A DNA stretch of 64,000 bases from Moritella sp. JT01 (GTDB lineage Bacteria > Pseudomonadota > Gammaproteobacteria > Enterobacterales > Moritellaceae). The stretch is taken from positions 1-64,000 of the forward strand of contig NZ_LOCN01000007.1 of the NCBI RefSeq assembly GCF_001574435.1, given 5' to 3'. The notes under the pieces were generated by a model. That model made no database searches. It was not told where the DNA came from and saw only the letters and a list, made by a program, of their open reading frames with translations. A program made the position numbers and the translations under genes. Shown here piece by piece: positions 51,628 through 61,796 of this stretch. Position 1 is the first letter of the stretch. Each line of letters begins with the position of its first letter.

Positions 51628-53286
51628 ATGAATAGTTCATTAAGATACGTAACATATTGTATATTCATAATAATACTTTCAAAAACTAGCGCCGTTTGGG
51701 CGTTTAACTATCCGGTAGGTATTCCTGATGCGTGGATTTCCCCTGATATTGCAGCCCCTTTATCTCCTTCACCTTGGACATCCGAGATCACTAACATGTA
51801 TTATATTAATGGATCTGATTCTAAGTGTTCTGCAAAAGTTACATATGGAACAATTACCGAACCAAGATGCTCTTTTCCTTCATTACTTCCATCAGGCTCG
51901 TATGTAGAGGTACACGGAGGACCATATACTTATACAAACACGGCTTATCTCCACTCAGAAGGCACTAAATCTAAACCTGTATGGGTCATAGGTGCAAAAG
52001 ATAATCTGATAAAAATGCATCTTGTACTATCTGGAACATATTTATATCTAGATGGATTCAATATTGAAGGTGATAAAGGGATTTCAGCCCGACCTTATCA
52101 GGATAGACAAACAGATCATATAATGGTACGTAATACTGTTATAACAGGTTCCGGTTCTTTTAGTGTTGGCACTACCGGCATTAACGCAAATGGATTGTCT
52201 GGATTACAATTTGAAGGCTTCATCGCATATAAGAATACGATATCGTATATGGGTGATTCGGAAATCGCTGCTGAAAATGATCGGCATGCATTGACAACTG
52301 GTAGTTATATTAATGATGTATGGCATTTGTATAACACGACACACCACAATGGTGGAGATGGAGTTCAATATTCCCATAGCGGCGTTGATAGTCACCACTT
52401 CTATTATGGAGGGAATACTAGCTATGATGAAGGTGAAAATTGTGTAGACATTAAGCAAGCAAATGATGTAATCATTAGTCAGAATACTTGCTCTAATATA
52501 GAGAGTTCATCATCCTCACAAGGATCTTGTATGGTGGTTCATTATGAACCCAATAGAATCTGGTTTATTAATAATAATATATCAGAATGTGTTTACGGAA
52601 TAAATTCTTCAGGAGCCAGTGAGCTACACGTTATCGGCAATAACATTCATGGGATGAGGGAAATCTCAGGAGAAAAACATCCCGATATATCAACCTATCA
52701 ATCAGGGGTAGGATTCATGGCGTACAATACGGGAAATACATACATTAGTAATAACACCATTACTGATGCAGTTCATGGTATTGCGTATCAAACACTTCCT
52801 GGATTCGAAGTTGATATTACAGGGAATATAATAGCAAATCTACGCAATGGCGAATTCTCAGGTAACAATGCATACGCAATTATCTTGAAGGGTGATGATA
52901 TTGCTGTGGCTAATTCAGATATTGAAAATAGTTTGTTTTATAACCCTATTCGGATTTATGTGGATGGTCTAATACACACCGAACTCGCAACACTCGTATT
53001 ATCAGGAAAATGTAATGATAGCGTAAACAGTTGTGTAACCCAGAACCCATCTTTTTATAAAGATGGTCACACCCTAACGTTAGGTTCTCCTGCAATAAAT
53101 ACTGGTATTCTTTCCAGTTCTTACGCTGTTTTTAAAAATCTTTACGGCAAGGAGATAACCACAGATATACTTGGTAATAATCGTCCACATGATGGAGAAT
53201 GGGATATTGGCGCGTATGAATACATAGGTAGGGACGACACGCCTAAGGCGCCTTCAGGCATTTCCATCAAAACATTAGATCCTTAA
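51628..53286 (+). CDS. Secreted parallel beta-helix protein
   Basis: A 552-residue protein starting at the ATG at 51,628 (GGAG 6 nt upstream), with a signal peptide MNSSLRYVTYCIFIIILSKT followed by SAVWA. The body has repeating turns with conserved Asn and Gly (NTVITGSGSFSVGTTGI, YISNNTITDAVHGIAYQT, EDNCVDIKQ-like), as in right-handed parallel beta-helices of the pectate lyase/mannuronan epimerase type. It may cut, epimerise or bind the exopolysaccharide in the periplasm or outside. No PEP-CTERM or sorting signal is present. It is the only rightward gene within the leftward core of the cluster. Confidence 0.68.
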   Translation: MNSSLRYVTYCIFIIILSKTSAVWAFNYPVGIPDAWISPDIAAPLSPSPWTSEITNMYYINGSDSKCSAKVTYGTITEPRCSFPSLLPSGSYVEVHGGPYTYTNTAYLHSEGTKSKPVWVIGAKDNLIKMHLVLSGTYLYLDGFNIEGDKGISARPYQDRQTDHIMVRNTVITGSGSFSVGTTGINANGLSGLQFEGFIAYKNTISYMGDSEIAAENDRHALTTGSYINDVWHLYNTTHHNGGDGVQYSHSGVDSHHFYYGGNTSYDEGENCVDIKQANDVIISQNTCSNIESSSSSQGSCMVVHYEPNRIWFINNNISECVYGINSSGASELHVIGNNIHGMREISGEKHPDISTYQSGVGFMAYNTGNTYISNNTITDAVHGIAYQTLPGFEVDITGNIIANLRNGEFSGNNAYAIILKGDDIAVANSDIENSLFYNPIRIYVDGLIHTELATLVLSGKCNDSVNSCVTQNPSFYKDGHTLTLGSPAINTGILSSSYAVFKNLYGKEITTDILGNNRPHDGEWDIGAYEYIGRDDTPKAPSGISIKTLDP

Positions 53287-53348
53287 TAATTGATTACCCA
53301 GCTTATTAAAGTGTTGACGGGAATTACAGCTAATATTTTAAAGTAATG

Positions 53349-54767
53349 TTAACCATCAATAAGAGTGCTATTTTTTCCTAAACGTTTTTTGTTGCGCTCA
53401 ATATACACTCGAAGCAAAATGCCTATCCCCACCCACATTGCCACAGAACCTTCTCTCGGATAAAAACTTTGACTTCCTATCGAGGCAATCAAAAAAGCCA
53501 GTAATAACGCGAATGAGAGTCCACCCGTAGCGACATATATATTTTCAGTTCGATCACGAAAAAGACTCCAAGAATACTTTAATAATAGAAAATATAATAA
53601 AAACACAGGAATAGCACCGACAACGCCATTGTCTAGAACCCATTGCAAATAGGCATTGTGAGGATGAGCGAAGGTATCATACTCACCATATTCGAGCCTC
53701 ATTCTCAGTGTGATACCTATATTCGCCATAGCCTCTCGCCCATAACCAAAAAATGGCGCTTCTTTAATTGACTCCCAAACAAGTGGCCACGCCAAATTTC
53801 GTCCAGACGTCACAGAATAAATATCCACGCCACCTTCTTCAAAGTCTATATTTTGTGTTTCAGTAGACTGTTCAGATGAAAAACCGAAGCTAAGACGATC
53901 AATCGTAGAAGGGGCAAACATTATTACAGCTAAAAAAACTAGCGGTGCTAATAAAATATATTTCCGCCATTTAAACACGCAATAAAAAAACCCGAGAATA
54001 GCCCAAGTACCATAACCAGTTCGCCCTCCGGTTAAAGCCATAGCAAGGAATACAATAAAACAACCAGGCAAAATCAGTAACCAATAATACTTAGTGCTAA
54101 CTAACTCTTTCATAGAAAAAATGGCCCAAAAAGCACCACTCATCATCATCGATATATTTACACGATGAAAGCCGACATCATTTGATATTATTTTAAGCGC
54201 CTTATACTGCAGAGCATCTCCACCCAAGGTAAGCGACCCTAATTTCATCATTTTTATCACTTGCAATGCCAATAATATTAACATTAAAATTAAAGAGCCT
54301 ACGGCAAAATTATATTGTTTAGGACTGCGGCAACCATCAAAAATAATAATGCCAGGCAATACCCATTTTAAACAATTTATAAAATATTCATTGATATCAT
54401 TTATAGGCTGTGGAGGAGCTACACCCATTATTTCAAACAATTCAATTAAGCCGCTATAGTCATATAAATATCTAATCACGCTGATTAAAATAAAAAGACC
54501 ATATATCAATAACAAGATATTAATAAGTTGTGACATTTCCCAAGTTAACTTCTCTTTTTTTCGATTCGAAAGCCAAGATAAAACTGTATTTAAAAATAAA
54601 AAATTCCAATGATTTAGACCAGGAATTCCTGCTATAGATTTTGGCATATCAGGATGTTGAAATACCGCCATCAGTAAAACTAACCAACAAGTAGCGCGGA
54701 ACCAATCTTTCCATGCATAAACAGACAAATAAGCGACTAGTAATGTTAATAATGTAATCCTAATCAT
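53349..54767 (-). CDS. O-antigen ligase/polymerase-like membrane protein
   Basis: A 472-residue protein with about 12 membrane helices and a large periplasmic loop (about 300-380) holding GYGREAMANIGITLRMR and HPHNAYLQWVLDNGVVGAIP, the H-x-x-N-x-x-L motif of Wzy_C/O-antigen ligase proteins. It probably polymerises repeat units or joins the polymer to a carrier. It abuts the preceding glycosyltransferase gene by one base. Confidence 0.82.
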   Translation of the reverse strand: MIRITLLTLLVAYLSVYAWKDWFRATCWLVLLMAVFQHPDMPKSIAGIPGLNHWNFLFLNTVLSWLSNRKKEKLTWEMSQLINILLLIYGLFILISVIRYLYDYSGLIELFEIMGVAPPQPINDINEYFINCLKWVLPGIIIFDGCRSPKQYNFAVGSLILMLILLALQVIKMMKLGSLTLGGDALQYKALKIISNDVGFHRVNISMMMSGAFWAIFSMKELVSTKYYWLLILPGCFIVFLAMALTGGRTGYGTWAILGFFYCVFKWRKYILLAPLVFLAVIMFAPSTIDRLSFGFSSEQSTETQNIDFEEGGVDIYSVTSGRNLAWPLVWESIKEAPFFGYGREAMANIGITLRMRLEYGEYDTFAHPHNAYLQWVLDNGVVGAIPVFLLYFLLLKYSWSLFRDRTENIYVATGGLSFALLLAFLIASIGSQSFYPREGSVAMWVGIGILLRVYIERNKKRLGKNSTLIDG

Positions 54768-56029
54768 TAGATAACCCTACTATTCAAAAATTTATCAAAT
54801 ATACTCTGCCAATGACCTTGAACTTGAATAATTGAAAATGGCTTAGTACTATTCAATGCATTATTAGATAACTCTTCTAACAATGACATATCTTTAAATA
54901 ATTGAATAAATATTGTTGAAAATTTTTCAGGGTTTAACTCTGAAACTAAATACCCGTTATATCCTTTTTTGATAAGATCACTTAAATCACCCACATCTGA
55001 TGTAATTGCGGGCAATCCTGTCATCATGGCTTGAATTAACGCCTGAGAGAGACCTTCAGAATCTGAAGTAAGCACAAAGCATCTCGATTTTTGTAACCAC
55101 ACATGGACATTATTTTGCAATCCGACAAAATCGATATCATCAGCAATACCTAATTGCATAGCTAATTCCTCTAGATCTTTTTTATCTGGTCCGTCACCGA
55201 CAATAACAGCATTTAATTTAGGTAATTTTTCCTTCGCAAGTTTAATCGCATGTAGAAGTCGGTCCACCCGCTTTACTTCTGAAAGGCGGCCAATAAGAAT
55301 AAGATCATACTCTTTTTTTCGTTCAACGTTGGGCGTGAATACTTCGTCATCAAAGCCGCCAGGCACAATCTCAAACTCAGTGTTAACGCTTTTGTTTTTA
55401 AAGTATTTAATTGCACTCGTTCCCATTGATACAACTAAATCCATTTCATTAACTGCTTTCAATAGTTGTGCCTCAATAAAATAATCAGCCTGGCCGATTC
55501 GACTAAATATTCTATTTTCAGTTGCTATACCACCGCCAGCAACCTCTCTAGGCCCTCCACCACAAATATAAACTGATTTTGCACCCATCAATTTAGCCAG
55601 TAACGCAACAAACAAACCATTTAGTAACAGATGAAATCCAACGAGTACATCTGGCCGTTCTTTAATTGCTAACCAACAAAAATATAATAGCCTAGAACCT
55701 ACTTTACCCGTTGCTTGCTGTAACCACCTAGGCGCATAAGCAGCAGATACTTTATTCATTGCAGGTACGGTAGAAGTTGCAACCATCGTTAATTTTTGAC
55801 AGTTTTTCGCATTTGCCATGGGCCGTAAATGTGTGATTAACCAGTGATCTGAATAAAATGTCCCTGTCACCAAAATATTAATCTGACTATTTTCTTTATG
55901 TTTTCGTTTCGGTATTATCTTAACTAACAGCATAAAAAAACGATAACAAATCAAAACGCCCCTTAGAACCCAACGGTAAGCATGCTGTACAATAGTAACG
56001 TCTTTATTGCGTACACTTTTAGTCATCAT
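54767..56029 (-). CDS. GT4-family glycosyltransferase
   Basis: A 420-residue GT-B glycosyltransferase starting at the ATG at 56,029, which overlaps the upstream stop (ATGA). An amphipathic hydrophobic N-terminal segment (about 18-40, WVLRGVLICYRFFMLLVKII) suggests membrane association. Motifs: VGFHLLLNG, LIGRLSEVKRVDRLLHAIKL, SDSEGLSQALIQAMMTGLPA with E-x7-E-like positions. It probably acts in the same repeat-unit synthesis as the other two GT4 enzymes. Confidence 0.8.
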   Translation of the reverse strand: MMTKSVRNKDVTIVQHAYRWVLRGVLICYRFFMLLVKIIPKRKHKENSQINILVTGTFYSDHWLITHLRPMANAKNCQKLTMVATSTVPAMNKVSAAYAPRWLQQATGKVGSRLLYFCWLAIKERPDVLVGFHLLLNGLFVALLAKLMGAKSVYICGGGPREVAGGGIATENRIFSRIGQADYFIEAQLLKAVNEMDLVVSMGTSAIKYFKNKSVNTEFEIVPGGFDDEVFTPNVERKKEYDLILIGRLSEVKRVDRLLHAIKLAKEKLPKLNAVIVGDGPDKKDLEELAMQLGIADDIDFVGLQNNVHVWLQKSRCFVLTSDSEGLSQALIQAMMTGLPAITSDVGDLSDLIKKGYNGYLVSELNPEKFSTIFIQLFKDMSLLEELSNNALNSTKPFSIIQVQGHWQSIFDKFLNSRVI

Positions 56030-57249
56030 GGTTGTTGATTCTTTAAAGAAGGGAACGCTAGTCTCTCCCAAGGAATTGAGATACTAAGCCGATTATTCAT
56101 ATCCGCAGGATTAATGATTACCCCATCCAATAACTGCTCGTTTATGTATAATCGGACTTGCTTTGGTTTCTCGACATACCAAGTTAAACCGTGAATATCG
56201 TCTCCATCATAAGCGGTAGAAAGATAGATATGTGTTTCCTTACCGACTGTTTTAACTAAAAAATCCAGTTCATCGACTGTACGACAATACCCTAACAAAC
56301 GTCTCGTTGTTGCTATTAATATCTGTTTATTATGTTGATAACTTGCTAACAACTCAAAAGCAGTTCGGGTTTTATCTTGAAACGGTACTTCTTTACTAAA
56401 AACTTTACCTAAATGACTATAAAGAACACTACAACCTTTATTTTTAACTAAGGTGTCTAGCACTGATTTCGTTAATACCTGATCAATACCGCGTGCAGAG
56501 TCAAAAACAGAAACACCACCCCAAGAAGGGTTACAACGCATAAACTCTATGACGTTAGTTCCATCTAATAACGGTGTTCTTCGTAATACTTTATTATCTT
56601 TATGCATTGCATATTTTTTACTACCAAAGCGTGCTAACCAACCTTTGGTAAACTCTAATAGCATAGTTTTACTAGACTTTATAATTTCATTTTTATTAAA
56701 AAGGCTAGCATAACGGCGTTTTACATTTTGCGCGACGACACTCGTCACCCGCCCTTTCCAGATAAAAGGTAATGCACCTGTTTGCACAGTAAGATCTGCA
56801 TGAAAAGCATCCGCCTCTTTTATCGCGCCGCGGCCCCGCATAATGTCATTATCTAAATTCGTCGGTGCTTGCGCATGATCGATCCACACCTCAATTTTTC
56901 GTTTCCTTTTTTGTATCTCTGACCAACACTGCTCGATGCGTTTTCGTGACTCGACAAAGTCGCCAAACGAATGCAAACAATCTATATGACCCGATTCAAT
57001 TAATATTTGTATCTTTTCTCGTCCGTCATCATCCGTATTCGTATAAGAAAAATTATGATCTGGCATATCAAAATAGATTGTATTACCCACTTCTAAATCG
57101 ACGCCTTTGCCAAGTAAGGTATCTTCGCTGGTATTTAAATATCGTGCCGTTTCAAAGTAGATATCTTTATTCGGTGTTTCATCTAAATCACTGCAAATAG
57201 ACAGCATGGCTCTATAAGGATAGGGGTATTTTCGTAAACTAACATCCAT
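56026..57249 (-). CDS. Deacetylase-fold protein of the EPS cluster, substrate unknown
   Basis: A 407-residue protein with the start MDVSLRKYPYPYRAMLSICS, then DLDET resembling the double Asp of the NodB/CE4 fold, DCLHSFGDFV, and VWIDHAQAPTNLD as possible metal-binding His motifs. A C-terminal beta-rich part (about 335-400: YLSTAYDGDDIHGLTWYVEK, VRLYINEQLLDGVIINP) may bind carbohydrate. It overlaps the GT4 gene downstream by 4 nt. The catalytic function is not certain. Confidence 0.55.
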   Translation of the reverse strand: MDVSLRKYPYPYRAMLSICSDLDETPNKDIYFETARYLNTSEDTLLGKGVDLEVGNTIYFDMPDHNFSYTNTDDDGREKIQILIESGHIDCLHSFGDFVESRKRIEQCWSEIQKRKRKIEVWIDHAQAPTNLDNDIMRGRGAIKEADAFHADLTVQTGALPFIWKGRVTSVVAQNVKRRYASLFNKNEIIKSSKTMLLEFTKGWLARFGSKKYAMHKDNKVLRRTPLLDGTNVIEFMRCNPSWGGVSVFDSARGIDQVLTKSVLDTLVKNKGCSVLYSHLGKVFSKEVPFQDKTRTAFELLASYQHNKQILIATTRRLLGYCRTVDELDFLVKTVGKETHIYLSTAYDGDDIHGLTWYVEKPKQVRLYINEQLLDGVIINPADMNNRLSISIPWERLAFPSLKNQQP

Positions 57250-57291
57250 ATTTAACCAACCTTATTAGTAATTTCATTTCAAAATATATAA

Positions 57292-58839
57292 TTAAAATTT
57301 ACAACGGGAGATAATTTTATTTTGCATATTTTTAGGTACTAAAAATATGAAATAAATAATACTCGTGACAATGACAGCGAAGAAAAGAGTGACTAATGCA
57401 GTGCTGTTATCATCCGAATCAAAGGCTTGACGCGACCAACAAAGAAATCCTAAAAATGGGGTGCTATATATAGCGGGCTTGATAAAACCACAATAGACAT
57501 AATTTAACCATGGTAGCTTTAATTGTCGGCATGTATAAATAGGGATAATAAAGCCATAAACAATATTCATGGGCACAACAAATAATATAGCAGCAGTAGT
57601 CAGTCTCCAGTTATCAAGACCAGTCCAAAGCAGGCCGATAACAAAGATAACAAATACTGCTATGCAAGCAGCGATAGAAATTGCACCATGTCGATTCATC
57701 CCCATTAGTATTCGGATTGAGGTATCCTGCCCCATAGGTAGCAACTGTCCAGCAGCTAAAATCATGATCAACGGCCATTGCGCATAATCATTGCCCATCC
57801 AATATTGTAAAATCACATCCCCATAGATAAATAAAAAACCTAAACTCGGCAACGTAAATGCAAAACAAAGTGCCGTGGTATTAATAAAAAGAGACTTAAT
57901 TGCTTTAATATCACCGGTTCCAAGCATGGATCCTGTAGTCGGAGTTAACATTAAGGTAAACTTAGTCATGAACGTGGTAATTTGCTTAGTTAATGCCATA
58001 GACCTTGCAAAAATAGCTAAAGCAGCTGGTCCAGAGACACTAACCAGCATTATGCTAATCGTTTGTAATAGAATGATGGGAGGAATATTGGACAGCATAC
58101 TTTTTATACCAAATATCAACATTTCTAGGCACGTTGACCAATTAACCATACGTAAATCAAAATGAAATTCTTTACATATTTTTCCCACAGAAAAAAAACG
58201 AAGTACTTCAAAAACAGTTGTCGAAATTAAATACCCTATCGCCATCCCAACGACACCTAATTCTGTTAAATGTAGTGCAGAAACCATCAATATTAATGAC
58301 AATATGCTGTCGCCTGCATGTAATGTATTATGAATATCCCAACGGTGGTATCCCGTCAACAGTCCACTTGCAGAACCAGTGAGCATCCGAACAGCGACAC
58401 TTAAGCCTAAAAAAAGTACAACCCATTGCGCTGTTGTCGTATTGTCTTTTAATGCATCACTAAAATAACGGGGTAATAACACGTAGAACAAAACCGTGCA
58501 TAGAACAGTAATAAGTGAAAAAATAACTTGTACAAATACAGCTGAGTTGGCCACCTTATTTAATAAAACAAACTCCCCCGCAGAACGGTGTTTTGCAATA
58601 TAGCGATTAAAGCATGCCCCCATACCTAGCCCTACTAGACTTAAGTAACTAACAAAAGACCAACCAAAATCCCAGACACCTAATGCGACTTGTCCAACTT
58701 TATCATCCACGAGTCTAGGCATAATAAAACCAGAAAAAACAAGGACAAGCTGGCTACTCCAACTCACAATTAAATTCCATGCAAAACGATCTTGCCCAGT
58801 TAGATCTTCTTCTTTATTCGATCGTGACTCGGTCACCAT
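57292..58839 (-). CDS. wzx: Oligosaccharide flippase, Wzx-like
   Basis: A 515-residue MOP-superfamily protein with about 14 membrane helices, starting with FAWNLIVSWSSQLVLVFSGF and later SLVGLGMGACFNRYIAKH and LLTGYHRWDIHNTLHAGDS. It should flip the lipid-linked repeat unit across the inner membrane for polymerisation. It lies 42 nt from the next gene in the leftward operon. The symbol is by function class. Confidence 0.8.
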   Translation of the reverse strand: MVTESRSNKEEDLTGQDRFAWNLIVSWSSQLVLVFSGFIMPRLVDDKVGQVALGVWDFGWSFVSYLSLVGLGMGACFNRYIAKHRSAGEFVLLNKVANSAVFVQVIFSLITVLCTVLFYVLLPRYFSDALKDNTTTAQWVVLFLGLSVAVRMLTGSASGLLTGYHRWDIHNTLHAGDSILSLILMVSALHLTELGVVGMAIGYLISTTVFEVLRFFSVGKICKEFHFDLRMVNWSTCLEMLIFGIKSMLSNIPPIILLQTISIMLVSVSGPAALAIFARSMALTKQITTFMTKFTLMLTPTTGSMLGTGDIKAIKSLFINTTALCFAFTLPSLGFLFIYGDVILQYWMGNDYAQWPLIMILAAGQLLPMGQDTSIRILMGMNRHGAISIAACIAVFVIFVIGLLWTGLDNWRLTTAAILFVVPMNIVYGFIIPIYTCRQLKLPWLNYVYCGFIKPAIYSTPFLGFLCWSRQAFDSDDNSTALVTLFFAVIVTSIIYFIFLVPKNMQNKIISRCKF

Positions 58840-58844
58840 TAATA

Positions 58845-59057
58845 CTATTTCACGTAACTAAGTGAATAATGATATCCACTTGCTGTATCGTAAAAATGTT
58901 TAAGATCAGATTCACTCACACAATCCGCATTACGCTGCTGTAATTTCAGTGAATACGGACTGTCAGGGTACGCGCCTAATAACATGACTGTCATCGTCGA
59001 CTCAGAGTGACTGGCTACGGCTAAATAGATAAGCTGTTGTTTTTTATTTTTTATCAT
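58845..59057 (-). pseudogene. Shrunken sulfotransferase remnant
   Basis: A 70-residue frame made of three pieces that each match the sulfotransferase at 46,736-47,713. Residues 4-32 (KNKKQQLIYLAVASHSESTM) match its N-terminus, SLKLQQRNADCVSE matches SPKLQQRTTDYVSA, and DLKHFYDTASGYHYSLSY matches ELKGFYGVAGDYLKSMGY. Two large internal in-frame deletions join them. The phosphosulfate loop SHSGTT has become SHSEST. It has no intact substrate domain and is almost certainly inactive as an enzyme. Confidence 0.8.
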
Positions 59058-59084
59058 GTTTTATCAGTAAAATAAGTGACTAGA

Positions 59085-59888
59085 TTAAAGGGGTTTACTT
59101 GGATAAAATATTTCTTTGGCTAACATTGCGAGAAACAAGGTATTGGTGACCAAATAACGCTTCCACAAGCGCGCTGGCTCTTGCTTCACTCGATACAGCC
59201 ATTCCATGCCATACCGTTGCCAAATAAGCGGCGCTCGTTGTACTTTTCCGACCAGCACATCAAACGAACCGCCAACACCATGCACAACAGGCACGCACAT
59301 GGTTTTATTCCAGCGAGCCATAAATTTTTCTTTTTTCGGAGAGGTGATAGCAACAAATAAAACATCCGCATTCGAATCTGCAATTTTCTGCGCAACGGTT
59401 GCTTCTTCGCTATCAGTAAAGTAACCATGTTGAGAACCAGTAATTATCACGCCAGGGTACTGACTTTCGATTTCAGTAACCGTTTTAGTCACAATTTCAG
59501 GCGTTGCGCCTAAACAGAATATCCGATAACCTTCTTTATCGCCTCGCGCTAAAATCCCATGCATCAGGTCAATACCAGCAACACGCTCAGGTAAAGTTTT
59601 TCTCAATATTTTACTTGCTTTAACGACAGAGCAACCATCAGCAAGGATCATATTCGAAGAGCGGACGTCCTTATCTAATGCAGGGTTGCGTTTCATATTC
59701 ACAATCTTAGCCGCGTTTAACATGCCAATGTGTAGTGATTGCCTATTTTTTATTGCTCGGTCAATATTATCTAAGGCCTGCGCTGACGTTAAAGCGTGAA
59801 CTTTAATACCAAATATATTGACATATTCTTGTGAAACCTCAAATTCAGAAAGAGAGGAATAATCCTCCAACTCCTTAAGTAATAGCAT
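59085..59888 (-). CDS. WecG/TagA/CpsF-family glycosyltransferase
   Basis: A 267-residue GT26-type transferase. Motifs: IDRAIKNRQSLHIGMLNAAK, ILADGCSVVKASKIL with the catalytic Asp region, ERVAGIDLM, GTPEIVTKTV-like and VHGVGGSFDVLVGKVQRAPL followed by GMEWLYRVKQEPARLWKRYL. It adds a sugar to the lipid-linked acceptor (in TagA, ManNAc). It is the first leftward gene of the cluster, with 411 nt upstream shared with xrtA. Confidence 0.85.
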   Translation of the reverse strand: MLLLKELEDYSSLSEFEVSQEYVNIFGIKVHALTSAQALDNIDRAIKNRQSLHIGMLNAAKIVNMKRNPALDKDVRSSNMILADGCSVVKASKILRKTLPERVAGIDLMHGILARGDKEGYRIFCLGATPEIVTKTVTEIESQYPGVIITGSQHGYFTDSEEATVAQKIADSNADVLFVAITSPKKEKFMARWNKTMCVPVVHGVGGSFDVLVGKVQRAPLIWQRYGMEWLYRVKQEPARLWKRYLVTNTLFLAMLAKEIFYPSKPL

Positions 59889-60299
59889 TAATAACCACCT
59901 TAATCACAAATAAAACTTCAATGCGATGTTAATCATTTAATTACAGAGAAAATAGGCTTTGCATGTAATGACATTCTCACAAGCATAGTTCAAGCTTTGT
60001 CACAATGCCTATGCATTGCTAGTAATCAGACTAAATGATCGTAGCGCAGTTATTTTAATACAATTAATGACATATAAAACAGTGGCTTACAATGTAAAGC
60101 CATTCAAAAAGATGCTTTAATGATGCGGATAATAATATCCTTAACTAAACTCAACAGCGCTACTCTTACTACAAATACTATTTAAGTCTTACAAAAAAGT
60201 TAAAATCTTAGTCTATAAATTACTATCAACAACTTAGATACTATCTATAGCAATAATAACTTACCGTATTAGTCAATATGATTATATTAGGGACATTCT
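59889..60299. promoter_or_regulatory. Divergent promoter region between TagA-like gene and exosortase
   Basis: A 411-nt AT-rich region with no convincing gene; it should hold promoters for both halves of the EPS cluster. No clear repeat or known operator was recognised. Confidence 0.45.
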
Positions 60300-61787
60300 A
60301 TGAGGGCCTATAATCGAAAAATATTAATCTCATTTTTCCTGTTTAATCTTTTCTTTGTGTTAGCGGTTAACTCAGTTGTAGTTGTCAATCTCATTGAGGA
60401 GTGGTGGAGCACCGGCGCTTATAATCATGGTCTATTAGGGCTAGCACTTGCAATATATGTATTTTGGACAAAAAGAGAGGTTTTTTCATCACCACAAAGT
60501 AATCTATTCGCCCTGGTTCTACTAATAACGACGAGCCTATTACTCTTGGTTGCCAATCTAGCCAGCATTGGTCAACTACAAATGCTTAGCTTGTTTCTTG
60601 TGATATTAGCGTTATTGCTTTCTTTGTTTGGTTTTCAATCTGTTCCTAGGCTGTTACTGCCTTTACTGATGATTTTATTAATACTACCTATCTGGAATGT
60701 ATTACAACTGCCGCTAAGAGATATATCTACTTGGGTAAGCTTTCATAGTGTAAGTCTATTAGGATTTGAAATAATTAGACAAGGATACAAGCTGATAACG
60801 CCCAATGGTATTTTTATGGTTGAAGAAGCCTGTTCCGGACTGAGCTTCTTTTTAGCATCTGCTTTATATGCTGTTTTTGTCGCGCAAATTAATCATCTAT
60901 CTCGGCGAGCAACGGGCATTTTTTTTACTTTCGCCGTCATGGTTGCAATCATAGCCAACTGGATCCGTATTACGGCTATCATTATCGTCGGAAGCCAAAC
61001 TGCGATGCAGCATTTTATCATCCAAGACCATTTAACATTCGGCTGGTTAGTTTTTGCCGCTTGCTTCATACCTGTCATCATCGTAGGAAATACCTATTTT
61101 GGTGAGAAATCACCTGAAAATGGCAAGCAGAAGGAGGTAATAAAACAACCACAACAAATAAGTGTATGGTATTTACTCGCTGTCTCGACCATCACTCTAT
61201 TTTTTGCGGCTGCGACAATAATACTCCCCTCTCGCTTTGATCCTAATTACAAATTCACCCTGCCTATAATCCCATCCTATACACACTTATCATTAAATAA
61301 TGTAACGAGTCAAAACTGGTACCCAGTTTCACACGGTGCGACTAGCGAAGAGTTCAATTATTTTTTACAAGGTGATGATTTACTACAAGTTTATTTGGCT
61401 AATTATGCTCGGCAAAGACAAGGCGAAGAAATCATTTTTGTTGGGAATACCCTCTTTGATGAAAATCGTTGGCTCAATGTCAAGCAACAAACAACCCTAT
61501 TAAATTCCCCCTCTCTTAAGCAGGTTAATTTAATCACGCTCAGAAAAGACAGCCATCGTTCTCGTTTAATTGCCTATTGGTACTTAGTCGACAGCCACTT
61601 TATAGCCGATAAAAAAACAGCTAAATGGCATGAGGTTCAAGCCGCGATTAAAGGCCAACCAGGTGCTACGCTCATTGCGATTGCAATTGATTACAGTAAT
61701 GAAAATGAGACGCGAGCCTTAAAAACTATGACTAATTTTGTCACTCTCTTTAGCTCACAAGCTATCAACATGAACAAATCAATATAA
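60300..61787 (+). CDS. xrtA: Exosortase A with C-terminal EpsI domain
   Basis: A 495-residue protein. The N-terminal 290 residues hold about eight membrane helices with the exosortase catalytic triad: C178 (EEACSGL), R223 (NWIRI) and H244 (DHLTFGW). A soluble EpsI-like domain (about 325-495) completes it, as in XrtA. Exosortases cut and process PEP-CTERM proteins at the membrane and are usually encoded with EPS genes. The ATG at 60,300 is the only good start. No PEP-CTERM target lies in the window. Confidence 0.88.
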   Translation: MRAYNRKILISFFLFNLFFVLAVNSVVVVNLIEEWWSTGAYNHGLLGLALAIYVFWTKREVFSSPQSNLFALVLLITTSLLLLVANLASIGQLQMLSLFLVILALLLSLFGFQSVPRLLLPLLMILLILPIWNVLQLPLRDISTWVSFHSVSLLGFEIIRQGYKLITPNGIFMVEEACSGLSFFLASALYAVFVAQINHLSRRATGIFFTFAVMVAIIANWIRITAIIIVGSQTAMQHFIIQDHLTFGWLVFAACFIPVIIVGNTYFGEKSPENGKQKEVIKQPQQISVWYLLAVSTITLFFAAATIILPSRFDPNYKFTLPIIPSYTHLSLNNVTSQNWYPVSHGATSEEFNYFLQGDDLLQVYLANYARQRQGEEIIFVGNTLFDENRWLNVKQQTTLLNSPSLKQVNLITLRKDSHRSRLIAYWYLVDSHFIADKKTAKWHEVQAAIKGQPGATLIAIAIDYSNENETRALKTMTNFVTLFSSQAINMNKSI

Positions 61788-61796
61788 GAATAATCT

